64,000 bases of DNA from Torreya grandis. Taxonomy: Eukaryota > Streptophyta > Pinopsida > Cupressales > Taxaceae. Below are positions 1 to 12,526 of this stretch, piece after piece. The stretch is taken from assembly GCA_037957365.1 (NCBI GenBank), contig JARHVA010008355.1, positions 207,501-271,500 on the forward strand, written 5' to 3'. Both the position numbers and the translations under genes were made by a program. Position 1 is the first letter of the stretch. Each line of letters opens with the position of its first letter. The notes beneath the pieces were generated by a model. That model saw nothing but the letters and a program-made list of their open reading frames with translations, made no database searches and was not told where the DNA came from.

Positions 1-10
1 TGGGATTGCT

Positions 11-13
<3 letters not shown>

Positions 14-92
<79 letters not shown>
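14..92. repeat. (TA)n microsatellite
   Basis: An uninterrupted run of TA dinucleotides at the very start of the window. It is self-complementary and could form hairpins. No feature is linked to it. Confidence 0.97.
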
Positions 93-95
<3 letters not shown>

Positions 96-583
96 TCATA
101 GGAGGACACATCTAGTGATGTAAAAAAATTATATAGGTCATAGCATAGGCTCAATACAAATTTAGAACTATTCATATACATATCCTTATCTAGACACTTT
201 CATTGGGATTAGAGATTAGTGTCGATGTTACTATCCCTAGTTGACGTAACTATCTAGAAGATAAAAAAAGTTAAAACTTAAATTGATTAAAGTCAATAAA
301 TTTAGGGCAGCCTTGTGATGATTACTAATCATTGCCATAATTTATTAATAAATAACAAACATGATACACTCTTTTTTTATCTCTTATTTGCTTAGTACTT
401 GTATTTATTACACATGCCTAAATGAAATATATTGTAAAAATACTATATTAAATTACTGAAATCTAAATGGTACTTGATTCCATTCAAATAACTTTATTAC
501 TTGTTTCTCTTATGAATCCAAAAATCACTAAAATAGTTGTGATGCTAGGAAGAACAGAAGTCCACTTTACAGTGATGCCAAAA
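93..583. other. AT-rich intergenic DNA, nothing recognised
   Basis: I see no coding pattern, primer site or clear repeat here, only AT-rich DNA with many stops in all frames. Confidence 0.6.
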
Positions 584-935
584 CCCCACCTCCTCTCTTT
601 TTTTACCTCCTCTCTCTGTTATGCTAAACCCTTGCTTACTTGGTAAGTGCTATTTAATTCCATCATTTATGAAAAATAAACATTATGAGAGGGATAATTT
701 TTTTCTTGTGCTATTTACTTCTGCGATTAATCTATTGGGTGATAACACTGGCATTTTTCCTATGATAGGTTTCAGTATTCACACATGTAGACAATTTGTA
801 TCCTATATGAATTAGAGCTTCATGTAGATGCATATCAATTAACATTGTTGTTTTCTTTCCATCACTACTAATAAGTGAAATCTTTTATATGTCACTAAGG
901 CTATAATCCAAATGACTAAGAAAGGTGAATATGCT
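584..935. repeat. Diverged direct duplication, copy 1
   Basis: The stretch starts with CCCCACCTCCTCTCTTT and matches, with many substitutions and small gaps, a second copy that begins with the same 17 bases at 1096. Shared landmarks in order are the C/T-rich start, ATGAAAAA, GTGCTATTT, TAGGTGATGGCA-like text and CACTAAGGCTAT near the end. The offset is 512 bases. No coding frame is conserved between the copies, so this looks like an old non-coding duplication. Confidence 0.75.
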
Positions 936-1095
936 TTACAACTATGTTAATTTTATATTTTTTTTGATATATGTGTCATTCTATGAATTCCTAAACTATA
1001 TTTTAATTTAATGTATTCAATCTATGAATAATTTGGAATTATTAATTTGGATATGAATAATTAGTGACCATATAAAGTTAACTTGTGTAATATAC

Positions 1096-1435
1096 CCCCA
1101 CCTCCTCTCTTTCCAATGCCAAACCCATGACTTCTTAGTCAGTGTTATTTTATTTTGCCATTTATGAAAAACCAATGTTCTAAGATGGCTCATAATTTTC
1201 ATGTGCTATTTTATTCCACCATTAATATTTTAGGTGATGGCACTCACAATTCTATTCTGATATGTCTCATGTTTCAACACACAAACATTTCATAGACTAG
1301 ATGAAGCAGGGCTTTCAACATAGTCATCTTGATTTGTATTTTTTGTTTTCTTGTCATTATTTCTTACATGTGAGTGTTTTTAATACCTCACTAAGGCTAT
1401 ATGATCCAAATGAATAAAAATGTGAATAGTTCTTG
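1096..1435. repeat. Diverged direct duplication, copy 2
   Basis: Partner of the copy at 584-935, separated from it by about 160 bases of AT-rich spacer. The similarity ends near CACTAAGGCTATATGATCC. Both copies carry independent indels, so the duplication is old. Confidence 0.75.
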
Positions 1436-1827
1436 GAATGTTTATTAAAAAATATATAATTGTATGACTCAATTAAAATTCTAAAATTAAATTTCTAGAT
1501 TTTTGTATTTTAGACTAAGATTTATATTGAGGACACTTAATAAATAATTATGATACATATTTGTATAATATTTAATATCAAATAAAAGGTTTTTCATGGT
1601 TTCAATAAAATTATTTGGTTATCTTTTGTTAATTTATCTCTTAAAGTTAGTCAGTTTCTAATAGTAGCTTGATATGAAGTCAGAGATTATTATGTTATTG
1701 CCATCCCTTAATGGTAATTTAATGAGAATAAGGCTCCATGATTTCAAACCTATTTTTTTTTAAACTAGGACAAAGTTAATCATTTATGTATTCCATACCA
1801 CATTTGGAAAACCCATGGAACAATTCA
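1436..1827. other. AT-rich intergenic DNA, nothing recognised
   Basis: No coding signal or repeat partner was found in this stretch. Confidence 0.5.
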
Positions 1828-2255
1828 AGATGATCTAACACTCCCTTATTAATGAACAATACATAATCAATTTCATGAATGTAATTAATACAAACAAGAA
1901 TTTGAGTTATTTTTATGAAATCCATTCATAAAACTACCATGTTATCATTGATTTATTCACTAATAAGTTAACATAATTCTTACCTTCACTATAACACATA
2001 TTTCGGTGACAATTATTATGAATTGCATCTTTCAGCAAAATATTTCACTACTAGGAGTTTGTAGGTTATAATTATGTGGTTTAATAGGTATATGAGTCTT
2101 AATTTTTTATTTTTCCATCATTGATAAAAAATTTTTGAGGCTATAATAAAATATATGGACAATTTTTTAAATGTGGATTCCACAACATAAATTTTTGGGT
2201 AGTCTACCCATGCCTGAATTCTCATCAATATTTAAATTACAAAGGAGCTTCCTAC
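1828..2255. repeat. Fragment of the long dispersed repeat (copy E)
   Basis: This is similar to the right-hand ends of three other copies: 20.97-21.5 kb, 26.5-27.0 kb and 30.95-31.41 kb. Shared text includes ATGATCTAA, TTACTAATGAACAATA, CACTATAACACATATTT, GGTGACAATTATTATGAATT and, at the end, AATTCTCATCAATAT with AAAGGAGCTTC. It is a short LTR-like fragment of the same family, with no coding content. It helps define the family terminus because it runs on to AAAGGAGCTTCCTACACACA, as copy B nearly does. Confidence 0.7.
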
Positions 2256-2397
2256 ACACATTGATTTTCAAGATGGGGAGTATAATGGGTTCAACCTCTT
2301 GATTATAAAATATTCTCATTTATATGTCATAAATGATTTAGTGCATGAAATTTAGTGACATATTAAAATAATATTAAACTCAAAAAAAAAAATCCTA

Positions 2398-2754
2398 GTG
2401 GTACATGAACATTTAACAGTCCAAGCTACTAGTGATGACATGAGCAATAATGAAAGTGAAGTTCCTAAGTCAGATTTGGTGGGATTGGAGGAGAATAACC
2501 AAGATATGCAAAAGCTAATTCTAGATATATCCCAACTTCAATATTGTGAAGTATTTATGGGCCACATAATGGAGGAAAAATTTGAGTTAGATGAAGCCTT
2601 ATCGAAGGCAAAATATGTTTCAAAAATTAATAGTGCAACTTCTGATTCAAGCAAGGGTTTGTTTTTTAGTGTTTATTTGAATAAATTAAAACCAATTAAT
2701 GCATTTTATGTATCCATTCACATCTTTCCTTATTTAGGGGATGGAGGAGACTAG
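2398..2754 (+). CDS. Unassigned small ORF, 118 codons (possibly spurious)
   Basis: The frame opens with GTG at 2398; the first ATG is at 2440, giving about 104 residues. The product is acidic and hydrophilic in its first 75 residues (SDLVGLEENNQDMQK, HIMEEKFELDEALSKAK) and becomes hydrophobic after SSKG at about residue 86. A GT follows that point (AAGGGTTTGT), so an exon ending there is conceivable. I do not recognise a family and see no neighbour or promoter that supports expression. The long open frame stands out in a region otherwise full of stops, but chance cannot be excluded. Confidence 0.25.
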   Translation: MVHEHLTVQATSDDMSNNESEVPKSDLVGLEENNQDMQKLILDISQLQYCEVFMGHIMEEKFELDEALSKAKYVSKINSATSDSSKGLFFSVYLNKLKPINAFYVSIHIFPYLGDGGD

Positions 2755-4699
2755 ACTATTGTGAACAAAAAATAAAGTTAGAGATAAGCAGTTGGAACCA
2801 CTGAATATGACCCTCAAATTTTTTTTTAAAAAAAATCTATAGGAGAATCATAAGATCTTTTTTGTTTCTTGTTTAATCTATTTAAGGTCTGAAACCTATT
2901 TCATTTTTTGTTAGTAGAAGAGTCTCATTAGGCTTTAATTATTTTATCTTTCTCTCTGATATAAAATGGTGGGCCCTTTCAAAACCCTACTTTTACCAAT
3001 AAGAAAAAAAATAATGGATTTACATGTGAGGTTTTTTAACCTAACTAAGCGCATGAGCCAAAGTGTTTTATGATTTTTTTTAAGTTCTTAATTTTAATAA
3101 ATATTCAATTTTTTTTGGAGTTAATTATTTTAGTTTTGTATTTAATTCTTTTATTTGGTTAATCATGAATAAAAATCATAAAAATATGTATCTAAATGTA
3201 TTTGTATGTATTATTTTATTTATTTAATTGCATTGCAATTTAATATAAATAAGGCTATGCCAATGTGAATCAGAAATATATTATTGGAGATAAAAGTGGG
3301 ACATTTAAACTTTAGTTTATAGCACACATTCCATGTTATGCATGCATCTTGTTCGAGGTGCCAAAGTAATAACACCTTACCATCTTGCATTGAAAAACAT
3401 GTTGTGGGTATTGAAGGAGTCTATACCTACTCTTGATCATGCCTAAAATTTGTCTTTTTACAGGTTAGTTTGTATTTATATTGTTGTTGAATGGAAAGAT
3501 TAGATGTCTATTGTATTTGTATTTCTATTGATGTGGAATAAGCTATAAACATGGACTTAATATCCATATTTATATTAGTGTTTCTAAACATGATTAATCC
3601 CTAGATTGTATTTTTTAATCCTTCACATGCTTATGGAATCTTAATTTCTCTTTCCCCTCATTGATAACAATGGATTTACTTTCAATGTTTTTTAGTTTGT
3701 CTTTGCCTTAGTTGGTCTAGTCATGTCTAATGTTATGCTATGTAAACTATTTATTATTAAAATAATATTATCATATACTTTTTTGAATTAAATTATTGAG
3801 TATTGTTATAAAATTGGAATAATCATGTTTGTATGACTTACATTGGCATAACCTTACTTACATATTGAATTGGAAAGTGGATTTATCACCCTCAACAATG
3901 TTTTAGGTGATGGAATTCAAGTATGGGATCATTGATGTCCAAAATGTCATCCTTAATGATAACATGATATTTGTATAAATTTAATTCATACATATAAATC
4001 AAATTTGTATTTTTTATGAATTACATTTATGAATGTGATTATTGTTAAAATATCATTCATGACATATATTATACAAGTTACCCTTAAATGTTCTATAATT
4101 TTTCTAAGCCATAATTACTCATTCAAAATGATTCAAATATTTACTACATTGAATTAAAATACAATTACTACAAATTCATAACCTTACTAAGGTATTAAAA
4201 GCATCACTTGTAAGGAGTGGTGGCTAAACAAAATCCAAATATTAATCATGTTGAAAAATACCAGTGCAAATCAAGATGGCTCTCCTAAAAAATTTGCTTG
4301 ATTTGGCTCACACAGTATTTGTGTTTGTGAAGCTTGAGACATGCACCTAATTTTCCATTTATGCAAAATTAACAATAAATAAACCTCTACTATTAGGGAT
4401 AAATCCATTCCTTTTAGCTAGTGAGGGGTAGATATAATCCCAATAATGAACCTTAAACCCTAAATTAGATTAAACTATAATTAATATAGTTTAATAATTC
4501 ACATAATGATTCATAAATTTTTTTTAATAAACATTCCAAGCCATATTCATATTTTCATAATCATATTTTTAAAATGATTTGAATGCTAAAAAAATATAAG
4601 GATTCATCATTTTGAAAAACACCGATGCAAAACAAAATATAAATCTAAAATTGATGTATTTATGGTTAAAGTATTTAGTTTTATAAAAATAATAAAAGA
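2755..4699. other. AT-rich intergenic DNA
   Basis: About 2 kb with dense stops in all frames. I see no primer binding site, LTR pair or coding remnant. It is probably eroded transposon or spacer DNA. Confidence 0.5.
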
Positions 4700-4830
4700 T
4701 TTTGTCTACAATTTTAATATTTCATATGAATTATGATAGAATATCAATGCAATGGAATTGGGTTAAATATATATGTAATTAATGAAAATTTCATTCACTT
4801 TTAATATAAAATATTTTTAAGATTTGGGAA
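4700..4830. repeat. Short dispersed repeat, copy 1
   Basis: Similar to 6961-7092: both contain TAGAATAT(C/G)AATGCA, GGGT(A/T)AAATATAT, GCAATTAATGAAAATTT-like text, an ATT(A/C)ACTTTTA run and GATTTGGG at the end. No function is suggested. Confidence 0.55.
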
Positions 4831-4931
4831 TATATATTCAAGAGTTTACATTCTTTTTCTATTGCTATGAAAATGGAAAATATAAATTTTAGATATTTGA
4901 ATTATCGAATACATATATACATATACATATA

Positions 4932-5736
<805 letters not shown>

Positions 5737-5749
5737 TCCTATATAAAGG
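5737..5749 (+). promoter_or_regulatory. TATA-box-like motif
   Basis: TCCTATATAAAGG is a good plant TATA box. About 55 bases downstream lies CATAATAAATTC, which could be a polyA signal in an LTR R region. No partner LTR or gene start was found, so activity is an inference from the motif. Confidence 0.4.
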
Positions 5750-8264
5750 ACTACACAAGGGATTTTATATCTAGCACTTACTATTTTGGCACATTAGACA
5801 TAATAAATTCAATCAATAGTATAGCTCAACTTTTCTTCATCACACATAGATTTTAATGCTTAATCAATGAAGGGCCTAGGTGAAATTCATTCTTGCATCA
5901 ATCCTTCACATTGATCTTGTATGTTCCCTAAGGGAGAACTACATTGAATTTGAGACCCTTAGCTTGAGGGTGAATGTAGGAAACATTCAAAACAATAGGG
6001 GTTCTTTATTGTGTGATCATTCTTCCCCTCACCTAGTTTTCCCCCTTTTCCTTTTGATGTATTCATTGTTCCCATGTATGAAGACTAATATTAGTATTGA
6101 AGATTCAAATAGACCTGCAACAAGGTCCATTGACTTCTAGGACCTAAAATTTGATACATAGGGTCATACTGAGAAAATGAAAAGAAGTTAGAAATCTTTT
6201 AGCCTCAAAACGACAACACCAGGAAAGGACTATAGTGCTAGACATTAGAGTGTTCTATTTTTGACGCTCCTATCTAATAAAAAAATAGAGACCATATCTA
6301 GAATTTAGACACTACCCTAGTCTTGTTGTTCTAATTTTGGATTTAGAGTCATTAGTTTTAGCATAAAAATAGCTAAGTTAATATTTCTTTGTCTTCTCTT
6401 TTCCTATGTAAGTTAAGTTGATCAAATTAGCATAAACCTATATTTTAATACATAAAACCAAAATTCACCCATATTCTAGACCTTTATTACTTAGAAATTA
6501 AACACTTAATTTTATAAAATAATAAAACAAGTGTATAAATTAGTTTTATGTTATTCTTTATTGTTTAAAAGTTCTCAGTATGAATTTAATATTTTTTTGA
6601 AACTTATGTATAAAATTATGCAAACACTTGGAATTGAGGGGTAATGAACATCTAAAGAGAAAAATAAATAAAATATGTTTATAGTCAATGGTTTGAATTT
6701 TAAAATTAAAAATGAAGACAAAGTTGGTGTATAATTGTGCATAAAATATTATGACAATGACAAGTTGTTTTAAATGTTTGTACATGTTAAAATATTAAGT
6801 TGATAGAATTTTGAATTTTGATAGTAAGTGAAAGGACATATTGTCTTTTCTAATCAATATAAAAAATTGATATTACCTAACTCAATATTTGTATTTATTC
6901 ATGCAAATCTTATATTTAAATATTTGTAGTTGAAATATTTTATATTAACAATATTACAATATTTTGTGTAAAAATTTAAGATTTAATAGGAATCAGGTAG
7001 AATATGAATGCACAATTGTTGGGTATAAATATATTTGCAATTAATGAAAATTTTAATTACTTTTAGTTTTTGTTAAATGTTCATGATTTGGGCCCTACAT
7101 CTCTAAATACCCTCTTAATTATTGAACCTTGCTCAATTATTAGGTATTTTCCCTTATTTTCATTGTTGGCAAGTCCTTTTTCCATGCATTTTAAAATGTT
7201 TATCATTTTACCACCCTAACCTAAATTGCATGGCCATATAACCGTGTTTGATTTTTTTCTCTATAAAATACAATAATTACTTTTGTGTAAAATGTATCAA
7301 ATGCGAAGAGATATTCTAGACATAACTTAAAATACTTTAAAATATTATAATTTTACTTAAAAAAATTTCCATTAATTTTTAGATTTTAATTTTATCCCTA
7401 TGAACTATTGTAATATTTTTTATTGGAAATGTTGAATAAATAATTGATAGGGTTGATTGTAAAATCTAACTCCTTTGGAGTGTTATACCCCTTATATCCT
7501 AACTTATTAGTTATGAAAAGAAGCATGGCATAAAGTATGGAATGTCATCAAAGAATTCGTTTGTGGATGTGCTTGTTGAGCATAATGCTAACCAATATGG
7601 AAATAACCTTGTGCTCTTTTCTATTATGATTCCCCTTATGTTACCCTTGGTATAGGAAATTTCCTTGAGTACCTCTTAGAACATGTGATATTTAAACATA
7701 AATATACATATGCTCTATTTAATTTTATGTCATGTAAAATGGGTGGTTTTCAATAAGCTTATATTAGGAGGGAATTAAGTAGGGTAATGATCCAACACTA
7801 TTAGAAGTAGATTTTGTTGATCTACATATCCACCTAAATAAGAAAAAGATCTTCAAAATATGTAATGTGATGGTAATGCTCCAGATGTTCCTTTTTGCAA
7901 GTGTCATAGTATATTATTTATGTATTCTGTAGGATCTAGACATTATTTTCCTTTTTTGTTAGATTAGATGTTGTTTTAGTTTTGTTTATAGGTTTGTTTC
8001 ACTATTTAATTACAAGTTACAAAATATCTATGCTAAAAATGTTGTATCATGAACCGTGTTTGATAAAATTTTAAATATTGAAAGAATTGGAAAATCATAT
8101 AATTATATGAAACTTCATGACATTTCTTTGCTATTTATGGGCATAGTGTGACGACTTGAAATTTTGAAAGGAATAATCAAATTTGGAAACAAAAAGACCC
8201 TTTCTACTAAAATTACAAATGCATATGCATACAAATATAACTTTAGCATGCATTTTCTTCCTTT
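5750..8264. other. AT-rich intergenic DNA
   Basis: About 2.5 kb with no conserved coding pattern. The open frame at 5880-6140 has no recognisable domain and unremarkable composition. Within it lies only the short repeat at 6961-7092. Confidence 0.5.
6961..7092. repeat. Short dispersed repeat, copy 2
   Basis: Partner of 4700-4830, same orientation, with many substitutions and indels. Confidence 0.55.
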
Positions 8265-8267
8265 TTT

Positions 8268-8375
8268 GGGGGGTTGGGGAGGGGATGGAGCATGGGGACC
8301 ATGACAAATGGAACAAACATTCTTTTTTATGGGGAGGGTGAGGGGCAGGGGAAAGGGGAAGGGAAGGGGGAGTGT
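8268..8375 (+). other. G-rich, quadruplex-prone tract
   Basis: Several runs of three to six G lie close together (GGGGGGTTGGGGAGGGG, GGGGAGGGTGAGGGGCAGGG, GGGGAAAGGGGAAGGGAAGG) in a genome segment that is otherwise very AT-rich. Two AAATGGAACAA motifs flank the second half. The purine run at about 8331-8372 is followed by TGTGAG, which resembles a polypurine tract next to an LTR start. The long repeat A begins about 10 bases further on, so the tract sits at a repeat junction. Confidence 0.6.
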
Positions 8376-8387
8376 GAGAAATGGAAC

Positions 8388-11300
8388 AATGTAACTATTG
8401 TCACCAAATATTGCACCCTATAAGAGGTTGTTAAAGCATAATATAATATTTGGGAAACATTGAAATAAATCTAGTCCTATGGGTTGCCTATGGTAGATGT
8501 AGACCTCTAGGTTTAAGGGCTACCTCCCTAAATTGATCTTGGAGTTCTTATCACTTATGCTAACTGATCATTTATGGGAAAAGAGATAGAAGTATGCATG
8601 AAATAAATATATTATAAGGAGGTGATACACCATAATGATTTACAAAATACTATCACACCTATTTCACTAAGAAACAAGACCTACATCACTAGCTTCCAAG
8701 TTATAAGATGTTCTAAGATTAATATTTCAATATAGAGGTGATATGCATAAGAAAACTCAAGGTAAGTGGAAAAGATATAAGATTATAGAATATAATGAAA
8801 CTTACACACTTTAAGGTAGCCAAACACACTAGTTTCACTCTATATGACGTGTTAGAATGAAAACTTCTTACACTAGACATGAAAGGACAATGAGAAACAA
8901 GGATTGAAGCTTATTATTAGACCTCATCATTCATCAATTTACACACTTAGATAATATTTTTGTGAAATAAAAACTAGATTGATTTTATTATTTAAAGGCA
9001 AAGTACAACATCAAACTAGTAGGGCTTTACCATGGTGAGGAATAGTTAAATAAGAGCCAAAATGGCTAGTACTTATAGAATGTGAGAAAAGAGGTAAAAT
9101 AATGAAGTTCAAGAGTCAAAAAAATAGATTTAAAACTTAAAGGAGTTAAATATATAGAGGAATGGAGTACGGAACAAACCATGCAAGGTCTCTTTTGAAA
9201 AATATCCCACCAAGGCATGAAACTCTTCAATTTTGGTATAGGACCCTTCAATTAGCTCCTTGAAAACTGCATTCATCATTGTCCTTCCTTGAGCACTCCT
9301 CAGTAGACTAGGAATAGATGACATAATTTAAATTTTAAGCAAGGTTAAAAAATGATCTAACATACACTAGATGTGTCCCTAATCATCAATATTCTTCTGG
9401 ATGATTGCTGTCATTGTCTATAGTCATAATCACCATTCTTTCACTCATTCTTCACTCTTGGCAGCAAGGTGGCCATCATTTTCTAAAACCAATACATAAA
9501 AGAGGAAATGTGACAATTGTCAAGATTCTTCCTATCCCTAGATTTATCAGGTAGACCTAAAAAGTCCTCCTAATTAGAGTCATCACCTTCTCACTTGGTT
9601 ATCACTCTTCATTCACTGTCATTCTGGACTTCTTGAAGTGAAGGTGTTATTAGAGATACTTATGAAATTTTTTGAATCAATAAATTGACATGGGGAGTTA
9701 TGTTAGGCCCCATTCTATCCCCCAAAGTTATCCTCAACCTTTGAAACCCTTTTGTACCTAGAAACATTAAAAACTATCAAAAAAACATCATTTTTTACCT
9801 TCTCTATAAAAGTAAGGTACAACCCAAATTAATGGTAAGGTTCTTGGGGAAGTCTTCTACAATTTTAAATCATCTCCCTAACCAAACTATCTCATCTAGA
9901 TGCCTTTTCTTCTTTGTTTTCTTCATCATGTCGTTAACAAGGGTTTTAAGTAGTTTTACCTGTTAAGGATAGTTCATAAATTTGTGGCATCCAAACCTTA
10001 ATTAAATTACACTAGATCCTTGATTAGGACCCTTCCCAACATATCCTAGATCTTTAGACTCCCATAATAGGCATTTATACATTTATGAGCTTCTCAAGTT
10101 GGCTTCTCAAGTTCTTTATTTTTTGTGCACCTTGTCATGTTATTGAGCCAAAAAATGACTTGTATGTGACCTCCTCTACAAAAAAAAGGATTTGACATAC
10201 CTTATAACTCCCCATAAAGGTTTTCAAATTCTATGAAAGGCCCATATAGTGTTATAAATGTAATTAGATCCATTTTAGGCATTAGGCCTAGTGAAGGCCT
10301 AGTAGAACTTGATTATGTTTAGCTCCTCACCACCACTTCTGAGTGGTTGGTCATGATTGTGAGGGATTTCATATGTTTTTTCATGTTCTTAAAAATCATT
10401 ACACCTTTATTAAAGGTTTCCATAGCTCTCAACTCACCTCCTAACCTTTCTCGCATCAAACCTATAAGGTGTACCTCCTTGGGAGTGCCCTCTATCTGAG
10501 ATAGAATAAAGGGAACTTAAAAAATATTATTATCAAATTTGAACATATGAGGATCTTGGGAAAGTTAGAGGGACTCTCTACATTATTTTTAGGGGTTGGA
10601 TCACACTTTCAATAGCCCTAAACATCTCATAACTCCAAGATAGACTATGTTAACTCATTGACTGTAGGGTTTTGTGTGTTGACTGTAGGTTGTTCATGAG
10701 AACCAACTCTTTCTATATTTCCTTGTCTTAAAAATATCATGAAATGGTTAGTACCACTTTGAGGTTAATTTTAATCATGTTCATCATTAAGACCCTTTCC
10801 AAATCTCTCAATGTAAATTCTCCATTTGGATAGGCATAGTTGAAAATCAACTATGACTGTGTCATTTGTTCAAGAATGAGACCTAACTGTAGATGAGTAT
10901 TGTAGGGTTAGACCTTGTACACTAATTTAAGACCATTGTTGAAGTAGTTTAGGCCATCTTATAGTCACTTTAATTTTTTCAAGTGATGTTTATGGCAGGA
11001 CAACATCTACAGTCACACTTTTAGAGCACTATCATACTATAGTCAACTCTAGTTGACAATAATTAGAGCAAAAATGATCTTGTAGATTAGATTTGAACTC
11101 TTAAACCCTATAAATCACACCCTAGGATCCTTTTGGGGTCCTATAACTAAATCCAAATGTCAACTATTTATGTTTATAGACTTTTTATCACAAAGGTTCA
11201 TCTTATGAGATTGTAAGTACATATTGTTAGGCCATATGTGGCCTCTTTGGGAGAAATGGTATACCTATAGGTCATAAATTAGGTCAAGACCCAAAAATCT

Positions 11301-12367
11301 AACCCATTTCAAAGTTTCTCTAAGCAACTAGTGTCCTTTCACTTTAATAGGATCACTTTCCATGTATGTATGCTCTTGTTAGGCCACCTTGGATTATAAG
11401 ACCATTTGAAGTTCAAGATACAACAAAGAACACTGACTTTCTATAGTGTAAGAATATCTAGAATGGAGGACTCCTAACATCATAATCATTTGATCAAACC
11501 CTCACTTTATTTTTCAATGTCTTAGTCCTATATGAGGGATACAATATATGATCCTTCATATTCATCTAGACTTTATACCACCCCATTGTGTGGAAGTACC
11601 AAAAGTGGACAAGGCTTTGGTTTAGAGTTTTTAATGTAACAAGTCCCTAAACTCTTTCTACATATGTGAACATGACTATTAAAGTCTAACTTATACTCTA
11701 TGGCTCCACAATTATTTCTAAGACATTCCCCAAATCCTCAATTCTCTATGAAGGTCTCAAAACATGTATAAACTCTAGCACTCCAAATGGTTAGACCTTT
11801 ATGGAGGCCTATAGGTGTACACACAATAGCAAACAAGGGAAGTGAATAGAGATATAGACATATGCATAGTGTATAGGCATATAACTAGTTCTAGACCTCA
11901 TACCATAAGGGAATTAAAACCAATTCTAATGTGATTATCTCCTGTGGGACACTTTTAGGTGTCAATAATTAGTGCAAGATTATGTACAAAGTCAGAATTG
12001 GTTATCAAAGTCTATCATGTGTCATTTCAGTTATGAACTTGATTACTCATTCTTCAATAATGTGTTAAAAACCTCTTGGAACTCCTCATTACATCTCCAT
12101 GGATGTTAGGAAAGATTTCATACACATAACTCAGTTGACTACAAGCAAAGAATTGACTATGTTAAACATGGTTGCACTGTTGATCATTGTATGGCTTTTG
12201 TGTGAAACCTTGGGTACTAAGCTTTGTAATGAAGGTGATTTCCATGACAAATGAGAGGTGAAGACATCATATCTACTTCTACTTGGAACCACTATAGTAA
12301 GGGAAAATTTTTACAATTGATGAACATGCTTGTACCTCCATTACTGTACTCAACTTACAACTTGAGA
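8388..12367 (-). repeat. Long dispersed repeat, copy A
   Basis: Copy A matches copy B (27021-31413) along about 2.6 kb from its 9207 position to 11860, and also matches copies B and D over 11860-12367. Its left edge (8388-8430: ACTATTGTCACCAAAT, CACCCT, GAGGTTGTT) matches 25083-25125 in copy D. The right edge stops at the start of the chromovirus LTR at 12368. The minus strand of 9176-11800 holds a coding remnant, annotated separately. Because copy D is an LTR next to a primer binding site, A and B may be long LTRs carrying extra sequence, or fragments of larger elements. Confidence 0.75.
9176..11800 (-). pseudogene. Unrecognised protein-coding remnant, copy A
   Basis: Read on the minus strand, this region gives long stretches of protein-like sequence broken by stops and frameshifts, and the same residues recur in copy B. 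Four blocks, from N to C terminus, are: a Trp-rich block at about 11400-11060 ending in DPKRILGCDLWGLRVQI; a block at 11000-10520 containing NYAYPNGEFTLRDLERV; EGTPKEVHLIGLM at 10455-10493; and KTLVNDMMKKTKKKRHLDE at about 9970-9910. A last open segment starts at Met 9324 with MSSIPSLLRSAQGRTMM. Many stops sit where Trp or Gln would fit. The family is unknown to me. It could be an extra retrotransposon ORF or a captured host gene. I see no RT, protease, integrase or transposase signature. Confidence 0.5.
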
Positions 12368-12512
12368 TGTTACTAGGCCATGGTTAATCCATAGGCTAAC
12401 CCACTAACCAAATAAATGCATAGAGAAGTGTGAAATAAAACTACAGAGGCATAAGTAAGCCACAAGTCAGATATTCCTATCCTCATATATGCGATAGGTT
12501 AGGGCCATAACA
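12368..12512 (-). repeat. Short 3' LTR of the chromovirus
   Basis: It runs TG...CA (TGTTACTAGG at the left, GGGCCATAACA at the right on the plus strand) and abuts the polypurine tract. Only 145 bases, it shares CCATAGGC(T/C)AACC with the LTR at 17364. It interrupts repeat copy A just after GAGATG. Confidence 0.55.
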
Positions 12513-12514
12513 TG

Positions 12515-12526
12515 CCCTTCCCCTTC
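12515..12526 (-). other. Polypurine tract of the chromovirus
   Basis: On the minus strand GAAGGGGAAGGG is followed by CA and then the LTR start TGTTATGG. The stop codon of pol (TGA, 12525-12527) overlaps its first bases. It would prime second-strand DNA synthesis during reverse transcription. Confidence 0.8.
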
